A stretch of DNA of 64,000 bases. Origin: Pseudomonas capeferrum (GTDB taxonomy: Bacteria; Pseudomonadota; Gammaproteobacteria; Pseudomonadales; Pseudomonadaceae). The notes below the pieces were generated by a model. It was not told the origin of the DNA. It made no database searches and worked only from the letters and a program-made list of their open reading frames with translations. The translations under genes were made by a program, and so were the position numbers. This document shows positions 24,744 to 35,067 of the stretch, one piece after another. Position 1 is the first letter of the stretch, and the number at the start of each line of letters is the position of its first letter. Location: contig NZ_JMIT01000004.1 of NCBI RefSeq assembly GCF_000731675.1, positions 62,001 to 126,000 on the forward strand, given 5' to 3'.

Positions 24744-26648
24744 ATGAAATGCGACCCTTCGCTACTGCTCCCTGCCAAGCCTGCCGTGAATTCCCGCCTG
24801 ATCCGCCAATTGCTGTTGCCGCCTTTGATCATCCTGCTGATGGTCGGCTTGGGGCTGGCCGGTTACCTGGTCAGCGAGAGCAACGGTATCCGCAGCCTTA
24901 GCGAAAACGGCGAGCGTCAGCTGGAGCTGCACGCGCGCACGGTCGAAAGCGAGATCAGCAAGTACACCTACCTGCCCAGCTTGCTGGAGCTTGAAGACAG
25001 CGTCTCGCACCTGCTCACCGACCCTGACGGCGGCTCCCGCCAGGCCGTCAACGAATACCTCGAAGGTTTGAATCGGCGCAGCCGCAGCCGGGCGATCTTC
25101 GTCCTCGACACCAATGGCCGGGTGCAGGCCACCAGCAACTGGCGCGATGCCGATTCGTTCCTCGGTGAAGACCTGTCGTTCCGAGCCTATTTCCAGACGG
25201 CCGTGCGCGGCGAACCCGGGCGCTTCTACGGCATCGGCAGCACCACCGGCGAGGCTGGCTACTACCTGGCCCACGGGCTGGAAGAACACGGCAAGATCAT
25301 TGGCGTGGCGGTGATCAAGGTGCGCCTGGACACCCTTGAGGAGCGCTGGCAACGGGCCCGCCTGGAGGCTTTCGTCAGTGACGAAAACGGCATCATCATC
25401 CTCTCCAGCGACCCGGCCCGGCGCCTGAAATCGGTGCGCCCGCTGACCCCGCAAATCAAGGAGCGCCTGGCGCGCAGCCTGCAGTATTACTGGTGGCCGT
25501 TGAACGAGCTGCAACCATTGGCGCGGGAAACCCTGGCCGATGGCGTCGAGAAGCTGACCTTCCCGGCCAACAGCGAAACGGTTCAGGGCAAAGCCCATGA
25601 AGTGGCCTACCTGGCACAAACCCGGCGCCTGGTGGATACCCCGTGGCACTTCACCCTGCTGACCCCGCTGCAGGACTTGCGCCGTGAATCCATGGTGCAG
25701 GGCATCCTGGTTGGGGTGGCATTCGCCCTGCTGGCGATTCTGGGTATCGCCTGGAATGAACGGCGCAAGGTCATCGCCACCCGCCTGGCCGCCCGCGAGG
25801 CACTGCAGGAAGCCAACAGCCAGCTCGAACGGCGTATCACCGAGCGCACCGCCGACCTGCGCGCCAGCAATGAACGGCTCAAGGGGCAGATCCGCGAGCG
25901 CCGGCATGCCGAGCAAACCCTGCGCCACGCCCAGGACGAGCTGGTCCAGGCAGGCAAGCTGGCCGCCATCGGGCAGATGTCCACCAGCATCGCCCACGAA
26001 CTCAACCAGCCCTTGGCCGCGTTGCGCACCTTGTCGGGCAACACCGTGCGCTTCCTCGAACGCGGCGCACTGGAAACGGCCAGCACCAACCTGCGCACCA
26101 TGAACGACCTGATCGATCGCATGGGCCGTATCACCGCCAGCCTGCGTTCGTTCGCCCGTCGTGGCGACGACAGTGGCCAGGCGTCGCTGGCCAAGGCAGT
26201 GGACGCCTCATTGCAGGTGCTGGCCAACCGTATCAGTGGCTGCCACTTGCAGTTGCACCATCAGTTCGAAGACCAGCAACTGGCCATTGACCAGACCCGC
26301 CTGGAGCAGATCCTGGTCAACCTGATCGGCAATGCCCTCGACGCCATGGCCACCCAGCCCTTGCCAGAGCTGTGGCTGGAAGGCGAGCTGCAGGGCGACA
26401 AATATCGCCTGCGCGTGCGCGACAATGGCCATGGCATCGACGCCGAGGCGCGCAAGCACCTGTTCGAACCCTTCTTCACCACCAAACCCGGCGAACATGG
26501 CCTGGGCCTGGGCCTGACCTTGTCGGCGAGCCTTGCCGCCGCCGCCAAGGGCAGCCTGAACGTCGAGCACCCCGCCAGTGGCGGCACGGCCTTTGTCCTG
26601 GCCCTGCCTCTGGTATCCCCCCCTAGCGAACCGGCGGAGCACCCATGA
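24744..26648 (+). CDS. aauS: Sensor histidine kinase for acidic amino acids
   Basis: DctB-like membrane sensor, 634 residues from ATG 24744 (a GTG lies directly before it). A first transmembrane helix at about 23-43, a periplasmic sensing region to about 305 (dCache-like) and a second helix (about 318-335) are followed by a coiled linker. The HisKA domain has His418 in SIAHELNQPLAAL, and the HATPase domain has NLIGNALDAM, DNGHGID and GLGLGLTLS. Its stop overlaps the aauR ATG by four bases. In P. putida AauS responds to glutamate or aspartate and activates AauR; ligand sensing here is inferred from that. Confidence 0.92.
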   Translation: MKCDPSLLLPAKPAVNSRLIRQLLLPPLIILLMVGLGLAGYLVSESNGIRSLSENGERQLELHARTVESEISKYTYLPSLLELEDSVSHLLTDPDGGSRQAVNEYLEGLNRRSRSRAIFVLDTNGRVQATSNWRDADSFLGEDLSFRAYFQTAVRGEPGRFYGIGSTTGEAGYYLAHGLEEHGKIIGVAVIKVRLDTLEERWQRARLEAFVSDENGIIILSSDPARRLKSVRPLTPQIKERLARSLQYYWWPLNELQPLARETLADGVEKLTFPANSETVQGKAHEVAYLAQTRRLVDTPWHFTLLTPLQDLRRESMVQGILVGVAFALLAILGIAWNERRKVIATRLAAREALQEANSQLERRITERTADLRASNERLKGQIRERRHAEQTLRHAQDELVQAGKLAAIGQMSTSIAHELNQPLAALRTLSGNTVRFLERGALETASTNLRTMNDLIDRMGRITASLRSFARRGDDSGQASLAKAVDASLQVLANRISGCHLQLHHQFEDQQLAIDQTRLEQILVNLIGNALDAMATQPLPELWLEGELQGDKYRLRVRDNGHGIDAEARKHLFEPFFTTKPGEHGLGLGLTLSASLAAAAKGSLNVEHPASGGTAFVLALPLVSPPSEPAEHP

Positions 26649-27973
26649 ACCAAGCGCCTCTTACCGTCCTGATCGTCGAAGACGACCCGCATGTGCTGCT
26701 CGGCTGCCAGCAGGCGCTGGCGCTGGAAGACATCGCCTGTGAAGGGGTCGGCAGCGCCGAACAGGCCCTGGAACGCATCAGCGACGACTTCGCCGGCATC
26801 GTCGTCAGCGATATCCGCTTGCCGGGCATCGACGGCCTCGAACTGCTCAACCGCCTCAAAGCCCGCGACCGCAGCCTGCCCGTGGTGCTGATCACCGGCC
26901 ATGGCGACATCGACATGGCGGTCGGCGCCATGCGCAATGGCGCCTATGACTTCATGGAGAAACCCTTCTCGCCTGAGCGCCTGGTCGATGTGGTGCGCCG
27001 CGCCCTCGAACATCGCGGCCTTTCCCGCGAAGTGGTGGCCCTGCGCCGCCAATTGGCCGAACAGAGCAGCCTGGAGGGTCGCATCATTGGCCGCTCGGCC
27101 GCCATGGAGCAACTGCGCGAGTTGATCGCCAATGTGGCCGACACCTCGGCCAACGTGCTGATCGAAGGCGAGACCGGCACCGGCAAGGAACTGGTCGCCC
27201 GCTGCCTGCACGACTTCAGCCGCCGCCAGGGCCAGCCTTTCGTGGCCCTGAACTGCGGGGGCCTGCCCGAGAACCTGTTCGAAAGCGAGATCTTCGGCCA
27301 CGAAGCCAACGCCTTCACCGGTGCGGGCAAACGCCGAATCGGCAAGATCGAACACGCCAACGGCGGCACGCTGTTCCTCGACGAAGTCGAAAGCATGCCG
27401 ATCAACCTGCAGATCAAACTGCTGCGGGTGTTGCAGGAGCGCACCCTGGAACGGCTGGGCTCGAACCAGAGCATTGCGGTGGATTGCCGGGTGATTGCCG
27501 CGACCAAGGCCGACCTCGATGCCATGGGCCAGAACGGGCAGTTTCGCAGCGACCTGTACTACCGGCTGAACGTGGTGACGCTGGAACTACCGCCACTGCG
27601 CGAACGCCGCGAAGACATCCTGCAACTGTTCGAACACTTCCTGCAGCAATCGGCCCTGCGCTTCGACCGCGAAACGCCGACCTTGGACAGCCAGACCCTG
27701 TCGCGGCTGATGGCCCATGACTGGCCCGGCAACGTGCGCGAACTGCGCAACGTGGCCGAGCGTTATGCCTTGGGCCTGCCGGCGTTCAAGAAAGGCCCGA
27801 GTGGTGGCGCCAGCCAGGGCCTGGGCTTTTCCGAGGCCGTGGAGGCCTTCGAGCGCAACCTGCTCAGCGATGCCCTGCAGCGCACCGGCGGCAACCTCAG
27901 CCAGGCCAGCCAGGAACTGGGCATGGCCAAGACCACGCTGTTCGACAAAGTGAAAAAGTACGGGCTGGGCTGA
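26645..27973 (+). CDS. aauR: NtrC-family response regulator of acidic amino acid uptake
   Basis: Sigma-54 activator, 442 residues. The receiver domain has Asp13, Asp14 and phospho-acceptor Asp56 (VVSDIRLPG). The AAA+ domain has Walker A GETGTGKE at 175-182, the sigma-54 contact loop NAFTGA (222-227) and Walker B GGTLFLDEVES. A Fis-type HTH lies at the C-terminus (NLSQASQELGMAKTTLFDKVKKYGLG region). The contact loop has Asn in place of the usual first Gly of GAFTGA. It is coupled to aauS and its likely target sites lie before aatJ. Confidence 0.93.
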   Translation: MNQAPLTVLIVEDDPHVLLGCQQALALEDIACEGVGSAEQALERISDDFAGIVVSDIRLPGIDGLELLNRLKARDRSLPVVLITGHGDIDMAVGAMRNGAYDFMEKPFSPERLVDVVRRALEHRGLSREVVALRRQLAEQSSLEGRIIGRSAAMEQLRELIANVADTSANVLIEGETGTGKELVARCLHDFSRRQGQPFVALNCGGLPENLFESEIFGHEANAFTGAGKRRIGKIEHANGGTLFLDEVESMPINLQIKLLRVLQERTLERLGSNQSIAVDCRVIAATKADLDAMGQNGQFRSDLYYRLNVVTLELPPLRERREDILQLFEHFLQQSALRFDRETPTLDSQTLSRLMAHDWPGNVRELRNVAERYALGLPAFKKGPSGGASQGLGFSEAVEAFERNLLSDALQRTGGNLSQASQELGMAKTTLFDKVKKYGLG

Positions 27974-27986
27974 AAGATCGGCATCG

Positions 27987-28017
27987 CCCTCTTCGCGGAC
28001 AAAACCGCTCTCAAAGG
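27987..28017. repeat. Degenerate REP element
   Basis: CCCTCTTCGCGGACAAAACCGCTC is recognisable as a P. putida-type REP core (TCTTCGCGG...CCGCTC), in the gap between convergent aauR and the hydrolase gene. Confidence 0.55.
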
Positions 28018-29006
28018 CCTGCGATATGCGTCGCGTCCTGCCGGTGTGACTGCAGGTAAGGCAGCACCGCCCCCAGCAACGGCGCCTTGAACGGCTCCTG
28101 GAAGCGGTGCGCCAACCCCGGTATCAAGCGCAACTGGCTGCCCTGGATATGCGCTGCCAGGTGCACCCCATGCATCACCGGCAACAAGGGGTCGGCCGTG
28201 CCGTGCACCACAAGGGTCGGCACGCGCAACTGATTGAGCAGCGCTACCCGGCTCGGTTCGGCAAGGATCGCCATGATCTGGCGCTTGGCGCCCTCAGGGT
28301 TGAACGCCCGGTCATAGGCCACGGCCGCCTGCTGCATCAGCACCGCACGGTCATCGTGCACCTCGGGGCTGCCCAGTGCTGCCAGCAAATCAGCCTGCTG
28401 TTCGATGGCCACCTCGCGGTTCGGCGCACTGCGCCGGGCCAGCAACTGCACCAGGGCCGGATCTGGCGCGGGCAACCCTGCGGCCCCCGAGCTGGACATC
28501 ACCAGCGTCAAGCTGCGCACCCGCTCCGGCGCCATCGCCGCCAGGTGCTGCGCGATCATCCCCCCCATGCTGACACCCAGCACATGGAATTGGTCTATGC
28601 CCAGTGAGTCCATCAGGCGCAGCCCATCCCCGGCCATGTCGGTCAGCGTATACGGCGCGGCGACTGGCAAACCCAGCTTGTAGCGCAGCAGCTCGACAGT
28701 CAGATTGGCCGAAGGGGGCAGTTGGTTCCAGCGTGACAGGCCGACATCGCGGTTGTCATAGCGAATGACCCGAAAACCCTGGCGGCACAAGGCTTCGACC
28801 ACGTCGTCCGGCCAGTGGATCAGTTGCCCGCCCAGGCCCATGACCAGCAGCAGTGCCGGGTCTCGAGGCGCACCCACGCTCTGGTAGACCAGGCTCAGGT
28901 TACCCAGCTCCGCCCGCTGAGCCGCCACGTGAACGTCGCAGCGCTGCTCGGCGAAGCTAGCCGGCACGCTGACAAGAAAGAACAAAAACAGCAGAAAAGC
29001 CCGCAT
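28011..29006 (-). CDS. Secreted or periplasmic alpha/beta hydrolase
   Basis: Alpha/beta-hydrolase of 331 residues with a signal peptide (MRAFLLFLFFLVSVPASFA, then EQRCD). The oxyanion region is LLVMGLGGQLIHWPD, the nucleophile elbow GVSMGG carries the catalytic Ser, the acid lies in VVHGTADPLLP and the His in LAHRFQEP. The fold is close to the aclacinomycin-methylesterase/RdmC-like group, but the substrate cannot be told from sequence. Monocistronic, divergent from metR. Confidence 0.85.
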   Translation of the reverse strand: MRAFLLFLFFLVSVPASFAEQRCDVHVAAQRAELGNLSLVYQSVGAPRDPALLLVMGLGGQLIHWPDDVVEALCRQGFRVIRYDNRDVGLSRWNQLPPSANLTVELLRYKLGLPVAAPYTLTDMAGDGLRLMDSLGIDQFHVLGVSMGGMIAQHLAAMAPERVRSLTLVMSSSGAAGLPAPDPALVQLLARRSAPNREVAIEQQADLLAALGSPEVHDDRAVLMQQAAVAYDRAFNPEGAKRQIMAILAEPSRVALLNQLRVPTLVVHGTADPLLPVMHGVHLAAHIQGSQLRLIPGLAHRFQEPFKAPLLGAVLPYLQSHRQDATHIAGL

Positions 29007-29213
29007 GAAAGAAACACCAGAATGCAGATCCCCAGTAGAACGCGAGTCTGATGAAAATCATTCAAGCGCGCTGCCACAGTTCAATGACAATTTCGTGAAC
29101 CTCGCCAGGCGGTCAGCGTGGCAACACACGTAAACCCTGATGACAGCCAGGCCAACTTGAGCCAGACTCAACGACTACCCCGTTGCCTCCCGTATTCCCA
29201 ATGGAAAGTCGTT

Positions 29214-30131
29214 GTGCTTGAAATTCGCCACCTGAAAACCCTTCATGCCCTGCGCGAGTCCGACAGCCTGGTGGAGGCCGCCGAGCGCCTGCACCTGACG
29301 CAGTCAGCCCTGTCGCACCAGTTCAAGGAGCTCGAAGAGCGCCTTGGCCTGCCGCTGTTCGTGCGCAAGACCAAGCCGATCCGCTTTACCAGCGCCGGGC
29401 TGCGCCTGCTGCAACTGGCCGATGCCACCTTGCCGCTGCTGCGCGGCGCCGAACGTGACATCGCCCGCCTGGCCGGCGGCACCGCCGGGCGCCTGCACAT
29501 GGCCATCGAATGCCATAGCTGCTTCCAATGGCTGATGCCGACCATCGACCAGTTCCGCGATGCCTGGCCGGAAGTGGAGCTGGACCTGGCCTCAGGGTTC
29601 GCCTTCGCCCCGCTGCCAGCCCTGGCCCGGGGTGACCTGGACCTGGTGGTCACCTCCGACCCGCTGGACCTGGCCGGTATCACCTACGTACCACTGTTCA
29701 CCTACGAAGCCATGATTGCCGTCGCCAACCAGCATCCGCTGGCCAGCAAGCCTTACATCGTGCCGCAGGACCTGCTCGACCAGACCTTGATCACCTACCC
29801 GGTGGAACGCGACCGCCTGGACATCTTCACCCGCTTCCTGGAGCCGGCCGACATCGAACCGGCCGCCGTGCGTACCTCCGAGCTGACCGTGATGATGATG
29901 CAACTGGTTGCCAGCGGCCGTGGGGTGTGCGGCATGCCGCACTGGGCGCTGCACGAGTACAGCTCGCGCGGCTATGTGAAGGGCAAGCGCCTGGGCGAAA
30001 AGGGCCTGTTCGCCACGCTTTATGCGGCCGTGCGCACCGACATGCTCGACGCACCGTACATGCGCGACTTCCTGTTGACCGCCAAGGACACCTCGTTCGC
30101 CACCCTCGACGGGGTCAGCGCGGTACGCTGA
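29214..30131 (+). CDS. metR: LysR-family regulator MetR
   Basis: Activator of methionine-synthesis genes, with homocysteine as co-inducer in the family. I start at GTG 29214 (VLEIRHLKTLHAL), with GGAAAG nine bases upstream; 32 open codons before it are excluded because LysR proteins start directly at this helix. It has 305 residues. The HTH is SLVEAAERLHLTQSALSHQFKELEERLG, followed by the LysR substrate domain (MAIECHSCFQWLMPTI, typical of MetR). The end overlaps the convergent Nudix gene by 17 bases. No met gene lies beside it. Confidence 0.92.
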   Translation: MLEIRHLKTLHALRESDSLVEAAERLHLTQSALSHQFKELEERLGLPLFVRKTKPIRFTSAGLRLLQLADATLPLLRGAERDIARLAGGTAGRLHMAIECHSCFQWLMPTIDQFRDAWPEVELDLASGFAFAPLPALARGDLDLVVTSDPLDLAGITYVPLFTYEAMIAVANQHPLASKPYIVPQDLLDQTLITYPVERDRLDIFTRFLEPADIEPAAVRTSELTVMMMQLVASGRGVCGMPHWALHEYSSRGYVKGKRLGEKGLFATLYAAVRTDMLDAPYMRDFLLTAKDTSFATLDGVSAVR

Positions 30132-30528
30132 CCGCTTTGCGGTAGAGCGGCAGGATCAAGTCGCGGGTCAATGGCGCCAGCTCAAGAGTGGGCGCCTGGT
30201 CGGCGGCCAGCCAGACCACTTCTTCGATTTCCGCCGCTGGCACCACGGCCTCGGCGCTGTCGACCCGAAACAGCTCGGCCTGTACCTCATGACCTGGCTC
30301 GTTGGCCGCCGGGGCGCTGAAGCGGCCCAGGAGGATGGCCTGTGCAGGGTCGATGCGCAGGCCCAATTCCTCGTGCAGTTCGCGCACCAGTGCGGCCACC
30401 GCTGTCTCCCCTGCATCGATCTTGCCCCCAGGCTGCATGAAGGCCCGGGTGCCGCGTTTGCGGACCAGCAGGGTGCGGCCCTGGGGGTCGATCAGCAGGG
30501 CGGCGGCAATGCGGATGGTCTTGGTCAT
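30115..30528 (-). CDS. Nudix hydrolase
   Basis: 137-residue Nudix protein with a complete Nudix box at 35-57 (G35, E41, R49-E50, E53-E54, G56), the metal site for cleaving nucleoside-diphosphate-linked compounds. The short N-terminal part and small size resemble MutT-like (d)NTP sanitising enzymes, but the substrate is not predictable. Its 3' end overlaps the end of metR by 17 bases. Confidence 0.9.
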   Translation of the reverse strand: MTKTIRIAAALLIDPQGRTLLVRKRGTRAFMQPGGKIDAGETAVAALVRELHEELGLRIDPAQAILLGRFSAPAANEPGHEVQAELFRVDSAEAVVPAAEIEEVVWLAADQAPTLELAPLTRDLILPLYRKAVSVPR

Positions 30529-30657
30529 GGGATGGGCTCACAGGCAAAGCCAGAGAGCATCCCATGGGGCTCATGGCCAGACAAGCACAGGTAGCCTCCC
30601 CCATGCACAGACGAACGGCCCCTTGCCAACCCGCCGCCGACCCTCCATAACCAACAC

Positions 30658-33600
30658 ATGAACCTGCCCGCCCAACAGCACCCGGTGCTCGCACTGTTCC
30701 ACCCCGCCGTCGGCACCTGGTTCCGTCGCCATTTCGCCACGGTCACCGACGCCCAGGCCCGTGCCTGGCCATTGATTCACGCCGGTCAGTCGATGCTGCT
30801 GGCCGCGCCGACCGGTTCGGGCAAGACCTTGAGCGCCTTCCTCGCGGTGCTCGATGAGCTGTTCCGCCAAGGCCTTGAACACGGCGGCGAACTGCCCGCA
30901 CAGACGCAGGTGGTCTACGTCTCGCCGCTCAAGGCCCTGTCCAACGATATTCGCCTGAACCTGCAGGCCCCGCTCGAAGGCATCAGCCAGGCGCTCGAAG
31001 ACCAGGGCCTTGAAGCGCCCCGTATCACCACCGCCGTGCGCACTGGCGACACACCGCAGAAAGAACGTGCAGCCATGCGCAAGCTCGCCCCGCACATCCT
31101 GGTGACCACGCCGGAGTCACTCTATGTGCTGATGGGCTCGGCCTCGGGCCGTGCCGGCCTTGCCAATGTGCACACGGTGATCGTCGATGAGATTCACGCC
31201 CTGGCCGGCAACAAACGCGGCGCCCATCTGGCGCTGACCCTTGAGCGCCTGCAAGCCCTCGCCGAACGGCCCTTGCGGCGCATCGGCCTGTCCGCCACCC
31301 AGCGGCCGGTGGCGCGCGTGGCGCAGTTTCTGGTGGGTCATCAGCGCCCCTGTGCGATCGTCGATATCGGCCACGCACGCACGCGCGACCTGGCCCTGGA
31401 AGTACCACCCGTGCCCCTGGGTGCGGTGATGGCCACCGACGTGTGGAACCTGGTCTACGACCGCCTGGCAACCCTGGCCCGCGAACACCGCACGACGTTG
31501 GTATTCGTCAACACCCGGCGCCTGGCCGAACGCCTGACCCGCCACCTCAGCGACCGCCTGGGCAAAGAAGCCGTGGCCGCGCACCACGGTAGCCTGGCCA
31601 AGGAGCTGCGCCTGGACGCCGAACAGCGCCTGAAGCAGGGCCAGTTGCAGGTGTTGGTGGCCACGGCTTCGCTGGAGCTGGGCATCGATATCGGCGATGT
31701 CGACCTGGTCTGCCAGATCGCCTCGCCAGGTTCGATCGCGGCCTTTTTGCAACGTGTCGGCCGCTCGGGCCACCAGGTCGAGGGCATTCCCAAAGGCCGG
31801 CTGTTCCCTACCTCGCGGGACGACCTGATCGAATGCACGGCCCTGCTCGACTGTGTGCGCCGAGGCGAGCTCGACCAACTGCACATCGCCAAGGCCCCGC
31901 TGGATGTATTGGCCCAGCAAATCGTCGCCGAAGCCAGCAACCAGCCGTGGCAGGAGCAGGCGCTGTTCGACTGCCTGCGCCAGGCAACGCCCTACGCCGA
32001 ACTCGACGTGCAGCACTACCAGGCGCTGCTGAGCATGCTTGCCGAGGGCTACAACGGCCGCCAAGGCATCCGCAGCGCCTACCTGCACCGCGACGCGGTG
32101 AGCGGCACCTTGCGCGGCCGTCGCGGCAGCCAGCTGACGGCCTTGACCAGTGGCGGCACCATCCCCGAGACCGCCGACTACGCCGTGCTGCTCGAACCCC
32201 AGGCGCTGAGCATCGGCAGCGTCAACGAAGACTTCGCGGTAGAAAGCATTGCCGGCGATATTTTCCAGTTGGGCAATGCCTCGTACCGGATCCTGCGGGT
32301 CGAACCTGGCCGCGTGCGGGTCGAGGACGCCCATGGCCTGCCGCCGACCATTCCGTTCTGGCTGGGTGAAGCACCAGGGCGCAGCGATGAGCTGTCAGCG
32401 GCGGTCGCCCGCTTGCAGGCACGCATCGACGAGCGGCTGGGGTTGCCGGGTGCAGATAGCGCGGCGGTGGTGCAGTGGCTGCAGCGCAGCTTCGAACTGG
32501 GCGAAGACAGCGCCAGCCAGTTGCTCGATTACCTGGGGCGCACGCGGGAAGTACTGGGCGCCCTGCCCTCGCAACAGACGCTGATCATGGAGCGCTTCTT
32601 CGACGAGTCCGGCGGCACCCAACTGATCATCCACTCGCCCTATGGCAGCCGTATCAACCGCGCCTGGGGCCTGGCCCTGCGCAAGCGCTTCTGCCGCACG
32701 TTCAATTTCGAGCTGCAAGCGGCGGCCAGCGAAGATGCCATCGTGCTGTCGTTGTCCACCAGCCACAGTTTCGCCCTGGACGAGGTGTGGCGCTACCTGA
32801 CCAGCCGCAATGCCGAACAGGTCCTCATCCAGGCCCTGCTCGACGCGCCGCTGTTCGGTGTGCGCTGGCGCTGGAACGCTGCCGTGGCCATGGCCTTGCC
32901 GCGCTTCGTCGGTGGGCGCAAGGTGGCGCCGCAGATCCAGCGGATGAAAAGCGAAGACCTGATTGCGTCGGTGTTCCCCGACCAGATCGCCTGCCTGGAA
33001 AACATCGTCGGCGAACGGCAGATCCCCGATCATCCGCTGGTCGAGCAGACCCTCGACGACTGCCTGCACGAGGCCATGGACAGCGAAGGCTGGCTGGCCC
33101 TGCTGCGGCGTATGGAGAGCGGCGAGGTGCGAATGATCAGCCGCGACCTGCCGGCACCGTCACCGCTGGCCTCGGCTATCCTCAACGCCAGGCCCTACGC
33201 GTTTCTGGACGATGCACCGCTGGAAGAACGCCGAACCCAGGCGGTACTCAACCGACGCTGGAGCGACGTGCGCAGTGGCGATGATCTGGGCGCGCTGGAC
33301 GCCGACGCCATCCGCGCCGTGGAAGACGAGGCCTGGCCGCAACCGGTCAACGCCGATGAGATGCACGAGGCGTTGATGAGCCTGGGCGCCATCACCCAGC
33401 ATGAAGCCCAGGCCAACGCCAGTTGGGCCCTGTTGCTTCGGCAACTGGCCAAGGCAGGCCGAGCCTTGCACCTGCCCGATCAACAGCTCTGGCTGCCCCG
33501 TGAGCGCCTGAACCTGCTGCAGGCGCTGTATCCAGGTGCAGCCACAGAGCCGGCCTTGAACCTGCTGCCCGGCTTTGATCAGGCCATCGACCCCGACACT

Positions 33601-34941
33601 GCGCTGAGCGAGCTGCTGCGCGCCCGCCTGGGAGGTTACGGCCCGCAGACCTTGGCGCAGATCGCCACCCCCCTGGGCAAACCCCTGCCGGACATCGAGC
33701 AGGCCCTGGCTCGCCTGGAAAGCGAAGGCTATGTGCTGCGCGGCCATTTCAGCCCAGGTGCACACGACCTGCAGTGGTGCGAGCGCCACTTGCTGGCGCG
33801 CATCCACCGCTACACGGTCAAACGCCTGCGCCGGGAGATAGAACCGGTCAGCCTGCAGGACTTCATGCGCTTTCTGTTCGATTGGCAGCACCTGGCCGCA
33901 GACGAACGCCTGCGCGGGCCGCAGGCGGTGGCCGAGGTACTGGGCCAACTGCAGGGGTTTCCGAGTGCTGCGGGTGCCTGGGAAGCCGAGCTGTTGCCTG
34001 CGCGGATCAAGGACTACAGCCCGCACTGGCTCGACGACGCGTGCCGCAGCGGGCAGTTCGCCTGGAGCCGCCTGGCAGCGACGCAGTCGAGCAGCACATT
34101 GGCCAGCACCCCGCTGGTGTTGTTGCCCCGGGACCAGCTCAATACCTGGCGCAGCCTCGCGCCAGCCCCTTCCCCCGAGGCGCTAGGCCCGCGCGCGCAA
34201 CGTGTGCATGAAGCGCTGAAAACGGAAGGTGCGCTGTTCTTCGATGAACTGGCCAAAGAGGCGCACCTGTTGCCCAGTGAGCTGGAAACGGCACTGCAGG
34301 AGCTGGTGGGCTCAGGCCTGGCCGGCGCCGACAGCTTCACCGGCCTGCGCAGCCTGATCACACCAGCGGCCAAACGCGCGCCACGCCACAGCCGCCGCGG
34401 CCATGCGCCGTTTTCGAACAGCATGGCCCACGCCGGGCGCTGGGCGTTGTTGCGGCGCGGTACCGCCAGCCTGAACGAAGACCAGCGCCTGGAACACATT
34501 GCCCGCACCCTGCTGCGTCGCTACGGGGTGATCTGCTGGCGCCTGCTGGAACGCGAGAGCGATGTGCTGCCCCCGTGGCGAGCGTTGCTGCGCTGTTATC
34601 ACCGGCTGGAAGCCCGCGGCGAAATTCGTGGCGGGCGGTTTATCGCCGGGTTGGCCGGCGAGCAGTTCGCCTTGCCGGAGGCGGTAGGCCTGTTGCGGCA
34701 AGTGCGACGGCGTGAGCCGGAGGGCGCCCTGGTGATGGTCAGTGCCAGCGACCCGCTGAACCTGGTGGGCTCGCTACTGCCGGGGGCCAAGGTACCGGCC
34801 GTGAGCGGCAATCGCTTGCTGTACCGCGATGGGGTACCCGTAGCGATGCGGGTTGCCGGGCGATACCAATTCCTCATCGACGCGTCGTTGGAAGAACAGC
34901 AAGCCTGGCGCCACCGGCTGTTACTCAAGCAGCACGACTGA
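30658..34941 (+). CDS. lhr: Large ATP-dependent helicase Lhr
   Basis: Superfamily 2 helicase of 1427 residues, the long form (Lhr core plus C-terminal extension) involved in DNA repair. Walker A PTGSGKT is at 51-57, the DEIH box at 177-180, SATQRP is motif III, and QRVGRSGHQ is motif VI. A winged-helix and Lhr-specific domain follow to about 860, then the C-terminal half containing AlkZ-like HTH segments. Some long bacterial Lhr proteins have uracil-DNA glycosylase activity in that half; I cannot judge that here. Weak ribosome site. Stands alone. Confidence 0.95.
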   Translation: MNLPAQQHPVLALFHPAVGTWFRRHFATVTDAQARAWPLIHAGQSMLLAAPTGSGKTLSAFLAVLDELFRQGLEHGGELPAQTQVVYVSPLKALSNDIRLNLQAPLEGISQALEDQGLEAPRITTAVRTGDTPQKERAAMRKLAPHILVTTPESLYVLMGSASGRAGLANVHTVIVDEIHALAGNKRGAHLALTLERLQALAERPLRRIGLSATQRPVARVAQFLVGHQRPCAIVDIGHARTRDLALEVPPVPLGAVMATDVWNLVYDRLATLAREHRTTLVFVNTRRLAERLTRHLSDRLGKEAVAAHHGSLAKELRLDAEQRLKQGQLQVLVATASLELGIDIGDVDLVCQIASPGSIAAFLQRVGRSGHQVEGIPKGRLFPTSRDDLIECTALLDCVRRGELDQLHIAKAPLDVLAQQIVAEASNQPWQEQALFDCLRQATPYAELDVQHYQALLSMLAEGYNGRQGIRSAYLHRDAVSGTLRGRRGSQLTALTSGGTIPETADYAVLLEPQALSIGSVNEDFAVESIAGDIFQLGNASYRILRVEPGRVRVEDAHGLPPTIPFWLGEAPGRSDELSAAVARLQARIDERLGLPGADSAAVVQWLQRSFELGEDSASQLLDYLGRTREVLGALPSQQTLIMERFFDESGGTQLIIHSPYGSRINRAWGLALRKRFCRTFNFELQAAASEDAIVLSLSTSHSFALDEVWRYLTSRNAEQVLIQALLDAPLFGVRWRWNAAVAMALPRFVGGRKVAPQIQRMKSEDLIASVFPDQIACLENIVGERQIPDHPLVEQTLDDCLHEAMDSEGWLALLRRMESGEVRMISRDLPAPSPLASAILNARPYAFLDDAPLEERRTQAVLNRRWSDVRSGDDLGALDADAIRAVEDEAWPQPVNADEMHEALMSLGAITQHEAQANASWALLLRQLAKAGRALHLPDQQLWLPRERLNLLQALYPGAATEPALNLLPGFDQAIDPDTALSELLRARLGGYGPQTLAQIATPLGKPLPDIEQALARLESEGYVLRGHFSPGAHDLQWCERHLLARIHRYTVKRLRREIEPVSLQDFMRFLFDWQHLAADERLRGPQAVAEVLGQLQGFPSAAGAWEAELLPARIKDYSPHWLDDACRSGQFAWSRLAATQSSSTLASTPLVLLPRDQLNTWRSLAPAPSPEALGPRAQRVHEALKTEGALFFDELAKEAHLLPSELETALQELVGSGLAGADSFTGLRSLITPAAKRAPRHSRRGHAPFSNSMAHAGRWALLRRGTASLNEDQRLEHIARTLLRRYGVICWRLLERESDVLPPWRALLRCYHRLEARGEIRGGRFIAGLAGEQFALPEAVGLLRQVRRREPEGALVMVSASDPLNLVGSLLPGAKVPAVSGNRLLYRDGVPVAMRVAGRYQFLIDASLEEQQAWRHRLLLKQHD

Positions 34942-35067
34942 GCACCCAGCCCGTTGTGCGAATGATTTTCGATACCCCGATTTTCATTTTCACTACCGCC
35001 CAACCGGGCTATGGTCGGGGTTTGCCCCAGGCCCCTGAGCCTGACCGCGCCATCGCAAGGACCCCGT

